Source of the DNA: Gnetum montanum
Lineage: Eukaryota > Streptophyta > Gnetopsida > Gnetales > Gnetaceae
NCBI GenBank assembly: GCA_015680685.1
Contig: MNCI01035086.1
Coordinates: 375,350 to 439,349 of the forward strand
DNA: 64,000 nucleotides
Reading direction: 5' to 3'
Shown here: positions 46,931-60,200 of the stretch, piece by piece
Layout of the letters: each line of letters begins with the position of its first letter
How positions within the stretch are numbered: position 1 is the first letter of the stretch
Notes under the pieces: generated by a model
What the model was told of the DNA's origin: nothing
The model's input: only the letters and a program-made list of their open reading frames with translations
The model's database searches: none
Made by a program: the position numbers and the translations under genes

Positions 46931-48330
46931 CTATTGTTTCTTCTTAAGGTTTAACTCTTGTGGTAATTGTTGGGTAAGAAAATAGGTAAGAATGCTACTA
47001 TACCAGTTTGTCTCCGTGGGTGATTGATTATTCACTACACCAACAAAGAGAAATTCATCTAGGAAATAATTAGAAATTGCATACTCATCCTCTTTGTTGT
47101 TCCATCGCAACTGAGATAAATGATCAACAACTATGTTCTCGGTGCCTTTATGATCGATCAGAATAAGATTGAACTCTTGTAAGATTACAATCCATCGTAT
47201 CATACGAGGGCTTACCATTGGCTTATTCATGAGGAACCTTATTGCACTATGATTTGTATGTATATATACTTTATATCCTAATACATAATGTCTAAACTTT
47301 TCTAGTGCAAACACTACAACCATTAATTATTTCTCTGTGGTAGTGTAGTTAAGTTGTGCACCAAACTTCTACTTGCATAGTGGATGTAATAAGGATGCTT
47401 ATGGTCATCTAACCGTGTAAGTACGGCTCCGAAAGCATAGTTGGATGTGTCAGTCATGATATAGAATGGTTTGGACCAGTCAGGAGCTTGTAGAATGGGT
47501 GTTTCTACTAGCTTCTATTTCAGAGTTTGGAAAGCTAATTCACACTCCTTAGTCCATTCAAAAGGTACATCCTTTTTCATTAATTCCATCAATGGTTTGG
47601 CAACCTTTGAAAAGTTCTCAATAAATCTCCTATAGTAGCCAGTGTGTCCAAGGAATGATCGAATATTTTTGATAGTTTCTGATTGATGGGTAATTCCTTG
47701 GATAACTTTGATTTTCTTAGGGTCTACCTCTATCCCTATGTGTGAGATTTTGTGCCCTAGTACTATGCCTTCTTGGATCATCAAATGGCTTTTTTGCTAG
47801 TTGATCCTTAAATTGGTTACCACACATCTTTTCAGCACTTGCTCTAACCAGTCCAAGGCTTGATCAAAGTTTTCTCCATAGGTGGAGAAATCATCCATAA
47901 ATACTTCTACACCATTTCCTATCTGTTGTTGGAAGATGCTTAGAACTAATCATTGAAATGTTGTAGGGGCATTGCACAAGCCAAAAAACATCTTTTTGTA
48001 TGCAAATGTTCCCCAAGGATTAGTGAATGTATTCTTGGCTTGGTCTTCTGGGGCTATTTGTATTCGCTTATATCTATTATATCCATCCAGAAAACTATAA
48101 TAGTGATGCCCTATGATGGTGTCTAAGACTTGGTCAACAAATGGCAACAAAAAGTGATCTTTGAATGTTGCCATATTTAGTTGCCTGAAATCTATGCACA
48201 CCCTCCATTTTCCTCCTTTTTTAGGCACAATAACTAAGGGGCTGACCCATTCGCTATTAGTAATGGGGTATATGAACCCAGCCTTAAGAATCTGTTAGAT
48301 TTCTTCCTTGACTACTTGCTTCAGCTTTGG
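46931..48330 (-). pseudogene. Reverse transcriptase and RNase H of the complete element
   Basis: RT: PKKGGKWRVCIDFRQLNMAT, LLPFVDQVLDTIIGHHYYSF, IQIAPEDQAKNTFTNPWGTF and FGLCNAPTTFQ. The FMDDF-type catalytic block is near 47895-47910 (EVFMDDFSTYG on the minus strand) and appears intact. Then VLGHKISHIGIEVDPKKIKV and FLGHTGYYRRFIENFSKVAK (thumb/connection). RNase H includes VVVFALEKFRHYVLGYKVYI, HTNHSAIRFLM and HKGTENIVVDHLS. Interrupted by a few stops. The pattern is that of Athila/Tat RTs. Confidence 0.85.
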
Positions 48331-48879
48331 GTTCAAATGACTCTACAATTGTCTTTGAGGCTTCATGGAGGGGTCGGTGTAAATCCTATGTTGGCATATC
48401 CTAGGATCTATTCTAGTTAATTCGGGATATGACCAACTGAAGGCTTTTAACCATCTATTTATTACCTTTAGCAATTTCTATTTTAGTTGCAGAGCAAGCT
48501 TCGTGTTGATAATTACCGATTTTCCATTCTTAAGGAACGTGTATTCCATACCAGTGAGCAATGGTTTCAGCTCTAGGGGCTCCTGCTTAAATTTCTTAAG
48601 AATTTCCAACTTCCCCCAGTTGATATTTTTAAGGTTAAGACTTGGAAGTTGGTGGCGAACTTGCTCTAATGCATTTATGCTATCAATGTAAGTGCAAGCC
48701 AAACCCTCAGTTGGTTCCATGCATATGAGTGAACTACTTTCTTGATTAGCTATTAACCACTAGGTGTCTTCCTGTCGTGTGGCTACTACATACAAGCATC
48801 TTTGTATGTTGATCATTTGTGCACAATGATTACATGTAGGTAATGTTAAACTTTGAACAACCCATGACCTCTACATGCA

Positions 48880-49472
48880 ATTATACCCTATTTCATTGTA
48901 TACAATGCATGGAACTTTCTTCTTCTCAATCTTTCTGAATGTGTTTTCCTTTGATATTTCCAGGGAAAGATCACAGATTCCTAGGCACGTGTCGACCATG
49001 CTTAGCCATGCTCTTTCCATTATGATTGGGAAGTCCCCCTTATTGTTGTTCACCTAAATCACTAGGAAATTGGCTAGGTATGACCATCCACAAATAGTGG
49101 TGACAATGTTCTCCACTAGTCCCAATGAGACAGTGATGGATTGGTTGGCCAACTCTAGATGGATGTTGCTCTTTCTTGAGAAATCAAGTTGACACCGAAA
49201 CTTGAATCCAAAAGAGCCTTGCACAGTTCATTTCCAGTGATTTGTAAGTATATTAGAGGACTCCCAAGATTAGAGAATTTCTTGGGAAGATGGCCAGCTT
49301 TGATCCAATTGATAATGACATGTGTTAGCATGACTTTATGCATTAAGTGTGGTGGTTGGGCTAAAGGGAGCTCTGAAGTTTTGATTGATTCTGAGGTGTC
49401 TAAGGAATCAGCCACTTGTGATTGCAAGGGCTTGGTTGAACTGTTGGTTCTAAAGAAAGGTCTTTTCTTCAT
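48880..49472 (-). pseudogene. Aspartic protease region of the complete element
   Basis: LIYLQITGNELCKALLDSSF followed by GVNLI aligns with the retropepsin active-site region, but the D-S/T-G triad reads D-S-S. MNNNKGDFPIIMERAWLSMV (48871-49053) is the following strand pair, matching 31282-31503 in the other copy. Loss of the glycine should impair the enzyme. Confidence 0.65.
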
Positions 49473-49539
49473 GTGGTTGTTGGAACCAATAGTAGGTTGA
49501 GAGTTAATAGCCCTTGTGGCATTAAGTTGTTATGGCTAG

Positions 49540-51846
49540 GTAAGGATTTCACCCTGCATAGTCGGAGCAAGTAGTATTGGAGCTATTGTTGAAAGAGATG
49601 TGGTCAGATGAGAAGGGTGGTATGTTTGTGGAACATCGCCCCTAGGAGAATGAGTCCTATAATACTCATAAGTTTGGTAGTGAGGTTGAGGAGTACCATG
49701 ACCAGTAGAGTCACATGGAGAGACTAGTTGCTGCATGTAATATCCATACAGGTCAGGTTTCCAGTAAGGATACTATTGCCTTGGTGGTGGCATTTCCCAT
49801 GATTGTGGATATTTCTCAATCGATTGTGGTGGATATTTCTCAATCCACTAGGATAATACATTAAGGGTTGGCAGAATTGTCTTGGGTTACCTTGGGGGTA
49901 AGGTAACCTTCAAGGTGCTTATCGTTTGTTCAATCGTGGGTTGAGTGCATACATCCCAGACTCTTGCAGATGTGAGATTATAGGACAACATCCCTTAGGA
50001 TGGTCATATTGACATATCTCGCATCCACTATTATTGTCTGTTTCTAAATCCACAACCTCTTCAATGATGGCAACTTTGCCCTTACCCTTGTTACATGCAT
50101 GTTTAGCTTCTCTTTTTTTTCTTTTTTCGTGATCACTGCCTTACTCTCTAGACGCCTCTACTATTTTAAGAACAGATTGAAATCTATTATCTAGGGAATC
50201 CCACATTTGGTCTACCTTTTCCAATACTTTTGATGTCATCTTTTGGATAGGCAAATTTTTCCTATTCACCATCTCTTCGAGTGGTGACTCTTCGTCATCC
50301 TCACAAAATCTTACTCTGGAGGGAAGGATCTCAATTATACTCTTCCGCACTTTCTCTCTTCCATAGCTCACCTTATTCCTTCGCAACTTGCTCCAATAGT
50401 CTTTGGATTTGATGGGACCTAAGCTCGGATAATCTTCCTTGGGCATAAGTCCCAAGGGTTCTTCTCGTTTCATGCCTAAGCCCATCTACGAGATGGTGCA
50501 GTTGGTCCCTTTGTGAATAACCATGGCTAGGAAAACAATGTAACAATGCATAGTATCGGCCCATGGCAGCATCCAAGGATTTATGTCCTTGTTTCCAGCC
50601 TTGAATTTTCTTTCGTAGGTTGGACACTCGAGAGTACATTTGGTACTTATCGTTGAATAATTCTAACATAGTACTCCATCTACAAATGGATTTTAGTTCT
50701 AAGGACTGATACCAACTTTCCATTTCTTTACCTAGTGTCTATGGGAACAACTTAAGTTTTTGCTATTCATTCTCTATATTTTGTAAGGCACACACATTAT
50801 GTAATTCCTATAAGTGATTTTGAGAATTAGCGTTGTATCCCCCTTCAAATCATGGGATATTGTTCATATCTAATCTCTTAAGCCTACTATCTTTTTGGTG
50901 CCTTGTTGGAATTATAACAACCTCAGTTATGTCTAACATACTTCGAGTAGCAAGTAGGGGTTCATCGTGATCATCTTGTCCATGGCATCTATGATGTCTA
51001 TGTTGTTCCCTACTCTCCCTTCTTTTATGTTGTGATTCTCTAGAGTGCCCTCGTCCCCTTTCCTGGCTATTTTGCCTATGACTTCCACTTTGCCTACCTT
51101 TATCCTTATGGTCTTTTTCTTTATGACTGTGTTCAAATACTGAAGGAGAGGGTGAAGGAGATGATGAAGGTGAAGAAGGAGAATCATCACCATGACAATG
51201 TTTGCTACCTTCTCTTTGGCGGTCACAGACTCAATCGCGATTACGATTAGAATGTCCATCTTTATCATGTGTCCATGTTCCTTTTTCAGACCCTTTGTAC
51301 CCGTAGGTATTAGAACCTAGGTTATGAATAGTGGAATGAAGGTTCTAATACACAACCATTTGGCCAAAGTCAAGGGGAGAAACATCATTATGTGGGTGAC
51401 TGCCTGAGGTAGGTTCACCACCCTCATTTTCACTTAAGACATGTAGGATATCCTGGGACCACTTATCCTTCAAAGACTTATGATGTCTCTCCTATTGCAA
51501 GTCCTTTTGATATTGTGCCTCCATGGGATGTACTCTCTCAAGTCATGGTCTTACACAACGTATTCTATGTGTAAGTGGGGCATGCCAATTCATGTGAGAG
51601 CACAAAGAAGCATGCTTAGGACTAAACGATCGGGAGGTAACACTATGTTACTTTCTAAGTCTTGCCAATGCAATTGTTCATCTTGATGGAGGATAAAAGT
51701 GAAGTTTGGTATATACCCATCAAGATGAATATATACCACTCGAACTTATTGAGAGGCTGGCAAATCAATGTCATGTGTATTACGCCATCGATTGTTTCCT
51801 GTTTCAGACCTAGGCGGTGAGGCGCTTTCATACAAAGAAGGAGACA
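49540..51846 (-). pseudogene. gag: gag of the complete element
   Basis: ATG at 51846-51844 gives MSPSLYESASPPRSETGN. A Ser/Pro-rich and then Lys/Arg/His-rich stretch (about 50980-51200) precedes the core: WYQSLELKSICRWSTMLELF, SNLRKKIQGWKQGHKSLDAA and DGLRHETRRTLGTYAQGRL (50373-50723). A zinc knuckle, CEICQYDHPKGCC, is near 49985-50030. A Pro/Tyr/His-rich tail follows to about 49540. Stops and a frameshift near 50400-50480 break it. Confidence 0.75.
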
Positions 51847-51964
51847 TACTTGTCTGTTCAGTGTGCAATGTATTTTTGTTTATTATTTTCTCAATCAACC
51901 CTAAGGGTTCGTTCCAACGATGTGAATGATTTCCAAAGTTCTAATTAGCACACAAACAACTAAG

Positions 51965-51982
51965 TTCCCAGAAATGGCGCCA
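51965..51982 (-). promoter_or_regulatory. tRNA-Asp-type primer binding site of the complete element
   Basis: In element orientation TGGCGCCATTTCTGGGAA, one base from the LTR. The first nine bases match the tRNA-Asp primer site exactly; the rest has drifted. Confidence 0.8.
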
Positions 51983-51983
51983 A

Positions 51984-52793
51984 TGATGAGGGGCAAGGCA
52001 CCCTACGCTCAACCATACGAATACAAGCGTTTCACGCACGATCTAGTTGAATTCCAAGGACTAAGTGCCTATGCGCCTTTGTGGAACAAGGACAGGTTGG
52101 TTGATCATTGTCTTCCCAAACTTACTTGTATGTCACAATTGTATGGTTAAGTAAGCTTGAGGCATATGATTTTTATAGCTTTTATGTTTGTATGTCCTGT
52201 TGCTAATAAGGGAGGAGAGAGAGATAACTAAGTGACTAATTTAACTTAACTACTAATTAACTAGGATTTAACTAATCCTAACACCACTATCCGTTCTCAC
52301 TTGTCATACACATCCTGAACCAGTGCAACACTACTGGGATTACCAAATGCTAATCGTTACTCGGTTACCAAGTGTTACACACATGCTCGAAGTGATCGTA
52401 CTGAGTATACTTACTTAGGAGAGTTGTAGGGTGAAAGAGAATTATTAATTAACTAAGAAAGCATTTAATAACATCAATTAACATTAACTAATCTATTCTG
52501 GATATTGCAAGGTTTATCATAAATTTCTCAGGGACACAATGCTCGAATAAAGATTCGTTCACTTGATGAATCCTACTATCGGCACAAAAATAATTCTAAC
52601 TCTGGAGGGAAGAAAAGGCAAGAGTTTGGCTAAGGAACTAACTATCTAACTACAAAACCAAGTGCGCCGGCCTCTTATTTATAGGCAAGGAAGTAGGTCT
52701 CAATATCAAGTATCGACATTGCATGGTAGGCTCCGATATTGTGTACCCAATATCGCAGATGTGATATCGTGGCCCCGATATCACTGTTCATCA
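51984..52793 (-). repeat. 5' LTR of the complete minus-strand element
   Basis: Same 810-bp length as its partner. In element orientation it begins TGATGAACAGTGATATCGGG, with about six GATAT-type boxes before CCTATAAATAAG (about 52674-52688). Confidence 0.92.
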
Positions 52794-53065
52794 GCAAGAG
52801 ACAACTTGGTTTGGATATAGTGTAAGCCGAAACCATGGAAGTAGTGCAACTCTTGATTGGAAGATAGATTAACCAAAATATGTTGGCACCACTTAGTGTT
52901 AGTAATCTTAAAGATATAATATATAACTTTTTGTTTGTAACTTCTAGTTTTTAATGAGAAATTTGGATTTGTAAAGGAAAAGTGTGTATTAGAAATTCTA
53001 TTTGAAAATATATATAGTTTTGAGTTGATGCATAAGTACCAATAAAATTACTAAAAATGAATTGT
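52794..53065 (+). pseudogene. 3' end of the interrupted copia element and LTR-like sequence
   Basis: After the GCAAG duplication the copia frame resumes with RQLGLDIV and stops at 52823-52825. TGTTGGCACC near 52881 could be the LTR start, and 52889-53060 matches 27281-27460. The right end of the LTR is not clear. Confidence 0.65.
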
Positions 53066-55785
53066 TGTGCTTTGAAAAAGGCATTGTTCTACCTTATATT
53101 CTACTCTAATGTTTCTAGAAAAATAATAGATCTCTACACTACTTCGTGTAGCTTTTTACCTTTCACATTGAAGGGTTTTCTATATGTGTTTTATTATTTA
53201 CTATTTTTTATTTTCTATATTTGTTGTTTTAATAGTAGGAATTAAAGGGAATATTAAATTGGGTAAGACTAAAGGATGTGCTAGATGAAAGGATAGATTA
53301 ATAATTATAATGGATTAAAAAAAGTAAAGAATATTTTAATTTTCCAATGAAAATTTAATCAATTTTGAGCTCATACTTGACAAGAACTCCTTGCCAATTT
53401 ATCCAAAGTCATGGTAGTCTTTGATAGGATTTTTTTCCCTACCTATCATTGGCTCTTTTTGTTTATTCTCTTAAAGAAGTATAATTTTAAAGAACACCTG
53501 GTTAACCTCTTCTATCATGGGACTATGATTGAGGTAACCTTTCTTTTTAATTTTTAATTTTGTAAGGGTAGTGTTTTCATACCTCATTCATCTTACAAGG
53601 ATCTATTTTTACTTTATTATTTCTTTTGTTGTTAATATTATAAGTGGGATCAAATTGCAATGATCAACCTTTTCATAGGTTTTAGTCTTAATGTTTGGGG
53701 TAGTACTTGTGAGTGTGTTTGGTTATGATGATGTGCGTGGTTAATGTTGATTTCTAGGCTTAGCCATAATTTGATTATGGCAATAGATTTAGGTATTAGG
53801 TTTGTATGATTTGGTACTAATTTATTGATTTATTTATGGTTTGATGATGATGATGGATTTGACTGTTATTAATGTGCTAGTATTAATGTATTCTCCATGA
53901 TTTTGTATTGTGAGTGTTGATGGAAAATTCAAAAATATCATCATGCCATTGGATAGATCTAAAGTTACTAATTTATATGTTTCTTGTGGCCAATTGTTTA
54001 GCTCAACAACTTTCTCACATCAGGTATATTTTTATGGTTTGAGAAAGTTGGTTTGAGAAAGTCAGAAAAATATATAGATATGTATATTATATTAGAAAAA
54101 TATTGTATCAATTTTTATGATAGCTATTTTTTTTTCATGATGGTCTTTTATTTCATATAATCAGCATTGGTTGAAACTATAATCTGAATACTTTGAATAC
54201 TTTGTTTTATGCAAGTTATATAGCATTGAGTCTTTTTTTGGAAAGGTAAGATTGTTTTCTTTGATTATTATTTTAATGTGAAAATATTAGGACCATCCAT
54301 TTGATAGAAAAAAATTGTATTCTCTATGTCAGAAAATTTGAGAAGCAAATAATGTGTTAGAAGAATTGGGATATAATGTTACGTATAGATCTTCAACTTT
54401 TGGCTCATCCTGTATGGGAAATTTCAAGCATTGCTAGCACTGTTACAAGAAAGAAAGCAACATGGCTACTTTATGTTTATTGTTATTGCAATTTAACTAT
54501 TTTATGATTACTATGTTTTGTTATAGCTATAATCTTCGAATGAGAGATTATGTTTGGCTGTGCATAATCTAAGATTGCTAAGGTGAACTAGTTGAGTTAA
54601 TTTGCTTATAGCTAAACTAAAAGGCTATGGATATGATTTCAAGTTTAATTGTTTGGACATTTGTATTGTATCATGGATGCATGCTATATATTGAAAGATG
54701 TCAATTACCATATTAGCATTCTCTTCTTTCTAAATTCCTAAGCTGTCATTTGCATTATATAATTTTTTGTATTTATAGTTTACCTTTTTATGCTGAAATG
54801 ATTGTTGTCAATGCTAGGATATATGCAAGTTGAATTTCTGATGATTGATTATGTGGCAACAAATAATCAACCTTGCATTTCACGTAATGTTTTGAGGGGC
54901 TTTATGCATTAGCTCCTGCTCCCTAAAATGAGGTGTTACACAACTATGCTTGAAATCACAAGTTGCTTTAACAATTACGGTACCAGTTTTAATGGGTTAA
55001 GATTCAGCAGAGTTTCATTTCAAAGACTGGGATGAAGAAGGTACACAGTTAAGAAAATTCTCCTATCATAAACATGAGGAGCTGTATTTGTAGCTAGTAT
55101 AATTATAAAATAGAATTTAAATGCCATGGTTTTTTCGGTTTTTTTTTTTAATGGTCGTGTAATTTCTGGAACATATCCACAGTATTTGAAAAATGATGCA
55201 ACGGTAGAGATTCAAGTGCTCTCTTAGTTGGTGCATGCTTATTTGGCATTGGGCCACACCAGCTAGGCCTTTGTAGATACACAGAGTTTAAATTTCCAGC
55301 TCTCACTGTACACGTATGGGTGTCTATTTTCGTTTTGAATTTGCTTTGCAATACAGAATTATATAGATGCAATACTAGTGGTAGAATGCCTAATTATATG
55401 GATCTGAACAATCTGGATGCTATGATAGAGCTGATTTAATAAAGAACCGTGTTTTACATGTATGAAGGTTTAATTGTCAAGATTAAGCAGAATGTTTTTA
55501 CATGGAAGCTTGGTTGTTTTAGTGTTAGAATTCATTGCATTCCTTATCCTATTACAACGCTTATTACATGTACAACATAAATTAAAGGGCTTTGTACAAC
55601 TTTAATGGCTTTTTTGAAAAATAGAAATTCAGTTAATATTTTAATTTACTATTTGGTACAACTTATTTCCATCGTACTTCCCAGTGTTTCACAATACTCG
55701 TAAAACTAGACCTATGGTGTAAAGACTGGGCATTTTAAGTTCAGACGGCTTACGATTCAGCTAATGAAACCTTTTGTCTACAAGG

Positions 55786-56046
55786 TCACTGGACCCCGTT
55801 TGGAATCCACTTACTGAAAGGATACTCAAAAAAAGAATTTTCAGGTACACAACCTTTTCTTATGATTGATTTATATGGATGGTTTTCCATTATCATTGAA
55901 ACTTGCATTTCTTTGGAATTATTTTGGAAAGAATAACTATTGTGATTTGCATATTGGAAAGAGTAACAACTATTGTGATTTTGCGGAGGCAAATCATTTT
56001 CACATGTTTCTTTTCTTGAAGATAGGAGGCCATTGATCTGGGCCAC
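55786..56046 (-). CDS. Hypothetical 86-codon ORF
   Basis: Starts MAQINGLLSSRKETCEND and contains an internal Tyr-Ser-Phe-Gln repeat (CYSFQYANHNSYSFQNN) produced by a short DNA duplication. No recognised domain, no splice context that I can defend. It may be a chance ORF. Confidence 0.2.
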   Translation of the reverse strand: MAQINGLLSSRKETCENDLPPQNHNSCYSFQYANHNSYSFQNNSKEMQVSMIMENHPYKSIIRKGCVPENSFFEYPFSKWIPNGVQ

Positions 56047-56605
56047 TGTAAGTTTGACAAATTAGGAAGATGAATGTTCTGTCTTTAATTGCATTCAACA
56101 ATAAATTACCAAGGTTGAGTTGAATTATCAGTCAGAATTAACTGGAATAAAACAAAAATAGAAGAGAATTTCTTATAAATCCACTTAGTATACAGTTTTT
56201 TTTTTCTGTTCCCCTCTAATGCTCCTACCACGGTTGTTTCATCTTATTGTGTCTTGTGTTTTCCATATTTTATATGCATGTGAACCGGTCTATCTTTTTT
56301 ATCTCTCAACAAACCAATAAGATCAAACTTCATCCTAAAAGTCCTTCCAAGAGGAAGTATAAAAGTTAACAGTCTACCTTTACCTGTTACTTGCATTTTG
56401 AAAGTTCCTCCATACCATGTTTTGTCAAAATTCAGTTGAATTGTTTAAAATCTATTTACATTAATAACCAGAAATTGCACTTTAACATGTAAAGAATAAA
56501 AGTAAATATGAAACTGAAATTATGTAAGTTAGATTTAGATTTAAAATCTAAGAATTTATTGAACCAGTTTAGTTTCAATTTTTTAATTAATGTTTCAACC
56601 ATGAA

Positions 56606-56675
56606 ATGTTAGCTTAGTGGTACAAGTCTTAACTTGATAACCATAGGTCATAAATTTAATTCCATTATGCAACAC
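56606..56675 (+). repeat. tRNA-derived, SINE-like fragment (second copy)
   Basis: TTAGCTTAGTGGTACAAG resembles an A box and TAAATTTAATTCC a decayed B box at the expected distance. It aligns with the reverse complement of 3050-3115 (GTTAGC(T)TAGTG.TA.A..TCTT). Confidence 0.45.
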
Positions 56676-57211
56676 TAAGTTAAATTTTTTTAAAAATTCT
56701 TAATCAATTTCAACTTTTTCTTAATCAAGTGTGTTGACATATGTAATAGATGCATATATTCATGATGAAAGTCCAACTTCAACAATGTCATAAAATATAA
56801 ACTAGAACTTCAAATCATGGGCAAGTTTTTGACATTTAACTACTTCACAAATGCCATGAAGAACCAACAAAGATTTAAGACATGTAAAGTCCTTGTCATT
56901 TAAATATGATATCATAATAAACAAGAATGCTATGAATATGAATATTTCCGAAATGCATGAAGCTTTATCCAAAATTCGAGAATGGGTAAAAATTTACAGG
57001 GCCTTTTTTTTTCATATTATCTTCATAAGAGAAACGTAGAAAGATCATCGCATCTCTGAATGAAATAAAGATTTTAATTCAGCTTTACTACACTGAAAGT
57101 TATGTTCAAGAAATACAGTGAAAGCTGCATAGGGATCTTTGAGAAACTTAAACTATAAAGGGTCTCATCAAACTAAGGGCGACCAAGCAAGGAAAAGAGA
57201 AAACAAAAGCA

Positions 57212-60200
57212 TTAATCGGTTGATGTATATACCTCTCTGATTTCTTCTTTCCCATATTTATTGAATCGTGGTTGTGTTTCCACTTTCTTTACTACTTCAT
57301 CTAAATTATTGTAAGGAAATCTGGCTTGATTTTCAATCTCAAATGTGGACGAGGAAGATGTGTATGAAGCATATATTGTAGACAGAGCTGACTCTACTTC
57401 TTCCATTGATGGCCTTAACACAGCATTTTCACCTGTGCAAAGCAGAGCTACCCTGAAGACACCCTGAACTGCATCCAAGTCTTTCTCCTTGTGGACTTCA
57501 ATCCCTCCACCAGTTTCATCTGCTGTTGTTAAAATCCTTTTCACTCTATCCTCCTTTTCTTCTTCTGTGTTTCCTTGGAATACCATTGATACCCAATTTG
57601 GTAAAGTGAGAGGAGGACCAAACATCTCATGTGTTGGTTCAATTCTAGTCATCACGACCAACATAACGACTCCAAAGCTGTAAACGTCTCCCTTGGTGGA
57701 CATCTCTCCTCCAGTTCCATACTCTACATCAATATTCAAGCCAAATATCAGTGGGATATTTCATTAAATTCATATGAAAATATCATTGGAAATTAAAAAC
57801 ATTAAAATATGTTTAAGAAATTCGTTGAATGAGAGTTACCAGGAGCAATATATCCTACAGTGCCTTGAACTCCGCATGACGAAGAAGATGTTGCTGATGT
57901 CTGTTGTGGGTGGGAAGTTGCCATCATATGAGCTATGCCAAAATCAGAGAGCTTTACTGTCATTTCTCCATCCAGCAATACATTTTGTGGGTTGATATCG
58001 CAGTGAAGTACTGGGGGTTTGCAATAACGGTGGAGATAGTTTAGTGCACTTGCCAACTCTTTCAAGATGCGGAGCCTTATTTCCAAACATAATCGGTTTT
58101 CTCCATTTTGAAGAAGGGAATGAAGAGAACCATTTTCCATGTATGGCATTACTATGGCTTTGAAACCATCAAAATAAGCGACAGTCAAAATTTTGATGAG
58201 ATTCCTATGGCGCAATTTTCCCAAAATCTGGCATTCCTTCTTGAAACTCTTTTCAGAACTGTTTTCACTAGATGGTGAGAATACCTTAATTGCAAGTCTC
58301 TCACGCTGGCCTAGTTCCCCATAATACACCTTTCCAAACCTACCTTGGCCAATTAAGTTAGTTGGACTGAAGTTGTTGGTGGCTCTCTGTAATTCTTCCA
58401 TTGATAATTTCAAGAATGGCCGCTCAAACTTAAAAGCAACAAGGAATATTGATTTAGAACCCTTCTTTTTTCTCCGGAGGAACCAGAGCAAAAGACAGAG
58501 AAGTAAAACCCCACACAAGGAAATGATGCTTATCAACAGCACCTTGAGAATGATGCGAGTGCGACCATGAGAAATAGGGTGTTTGGAGACCTTGCAGTCG
58601 TTAAGACCAAAGCAGCCACAAAGCAGAGGATTTCCCAGGAAGGACAATTTGCTTAGGTTTTTAAATGCACCCTTTGCACACCTGACCTGCCCTTCAAAGT
58701 TGTTATATGATAAATTCAAAAAACGTAGATAAGAAAGATGGGTTAGTGACTCGGGCACCATTCCTGTGAAACAATTGTTCGAGAGATCCATACTTTGCAG
58801 TTGGGTTAACTTGTTTCCAATTTTTTCTGATAGATTTCCACTGAATCTGTTGAAAGAGAGATTAAGATCCACTGCACTCAACCATTCCGCTATGTAAATG
58901 CCAATGTTCCCGGAGAGATGGTTGCTCGAGAGATCAATAGAAAGAGCCTTCTGCATCCCTCCTATCTCTGCAGTCACGTTACCAGTTAAAAAATTTTTGG
59001 ATAGATTGAACCCAATCACAATGTTCTTTAAAGAAGTCACCTGTACTGGAATTTCCCCAGACAAATTGTTTGCAGAAAGATCTAAATATTCCAGAAGCAC
59101 GCATTCCCCTATCTCTGCAGGAATTTTGCCAGAAAAAGAGTTCATACCCAGGTTGAGGCTGCGTAGATTTTGGAGCTTGCTGATGCTGGAAGGAATGCGG
59201 CCCAAGAAGAAATTGCCTTGTAGACGAAGGTAAGTAAGAGTCCTGTTTGCAAGAGCCAGCTCACTTGGAATGTTGCCTTTGAGGTTGTTGTAAGCGAGAT
59301 TAATTTCCTGAATAGAGCCCATATTCCCCATCTGCGAAGGGATGCCACCGTTTAAGTAGTTATTCATCAGAATGAGATCAAAGAGGGATGACAAGTTACC
59401 AATGCTGCTAGGTACTCTGCCATAGATTGTATTGCCATATAAAGATATTCTTTGAATACTTGGCCAGTGGAAACCAATATCCCAAGGCAAGATTCCTAGT
59501 AAATAAGTGTTTGGAATATTTAAAACCTCCAAGCGAGTACAATTGAAGAGGGCCTTGAAGATGGTGAGAGATTGATCAGAGCTGGTTCTGGTGCTTGTGA
59601 AGTCGTTGTTGCCCAAGACAAGCCGTCTTAACTGAACAAGATTTCCCAACCAGTTAGGAATGTTTCCTTGCAAAGAATTGTTCCCCAGTTCCAGTTGTTG
59701 AAGAAGTGTTAAGTTTGCCCATGAACTTGGGATCACTCCTGAAAAGTTATTAACCGCTAACAGCAGACGTTGTAACTTGGGAAAGCTGGAGACCCATGCT
59801 GGAAGAGGACCTTGCATCTCATTAAAATTCAAATCCAGAAATGTCAATGAAGTAAAGTTGGCCATGGACTCTGGAATGCGTCCGTTGAAGGAATTTTTGA
59901 AAAGAACCAGATTTTGCAGTTTGTTCAATCCTCCTATTGAAGGTGGTACTTTTCCTTCAAATTTGTTTTCTGCTAACCACAAGTCTGTGAGAGAAGTGGC
60001 GTTGAAAAGACAGCTAGGAAAGTTGCCTTGGAAAGAATTAAAACTTAGATCGATATCTTGAAGGGAAGATAGATTTCCCAGTTGCTCTGGAATGCGACCA
60101 TGAAGCTTATTGCTGTGAAGATACAGCAACTCCAATTTGGTAAGTTCGCCAAGTGAAACTGGAACAGGCCCTGTAAGCTGGTTTAAATGCAACTTAAGGA

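Larger units (their letters stand above)
42965..52793 (-). mobile_element. Complete Athila/Tat-like LTR retrotransposon, 9829 bp
   Basis: Two 810-bp LTRs (42965-43774 and 51984-52793) share TGATGA...TCATCA ends. GCAAG flanks both sides (42960-42964 and 52794-52798), a perfect target duplication. In minus-strand order: PBS, gag, protease, RT, RNase H, integrase, 2-kb 3' region, polypurine tract, LTR. It interrupts a copia frame. Coding regions hold stops, but every domain of an autonomous member is represented, so this is the best reference copy for the family in the window. Confidence 0.93.
53066..57211. other. Intergenic DNA with one dispersed repeat family, no clear gene
   Basis: Blocks at 53480-53610 and 54990-55110 resemble 5330-5480 and 5575-5720. 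The second encodes in one frame AEFHFKDWDEEGTQLRKF, which looks coding-like, but I recognise no family and no long exon chain. A SINE-like copy lies at 56606-56675. The rest is AT-rich. Confidence 0.5.

Noticed and set aside
51926-52150. Plus-strand ORF of 74 codons overlapping 51984-52793
   Set aside because: It is the antisense of an LTR and of the gag leader; chance ORF.
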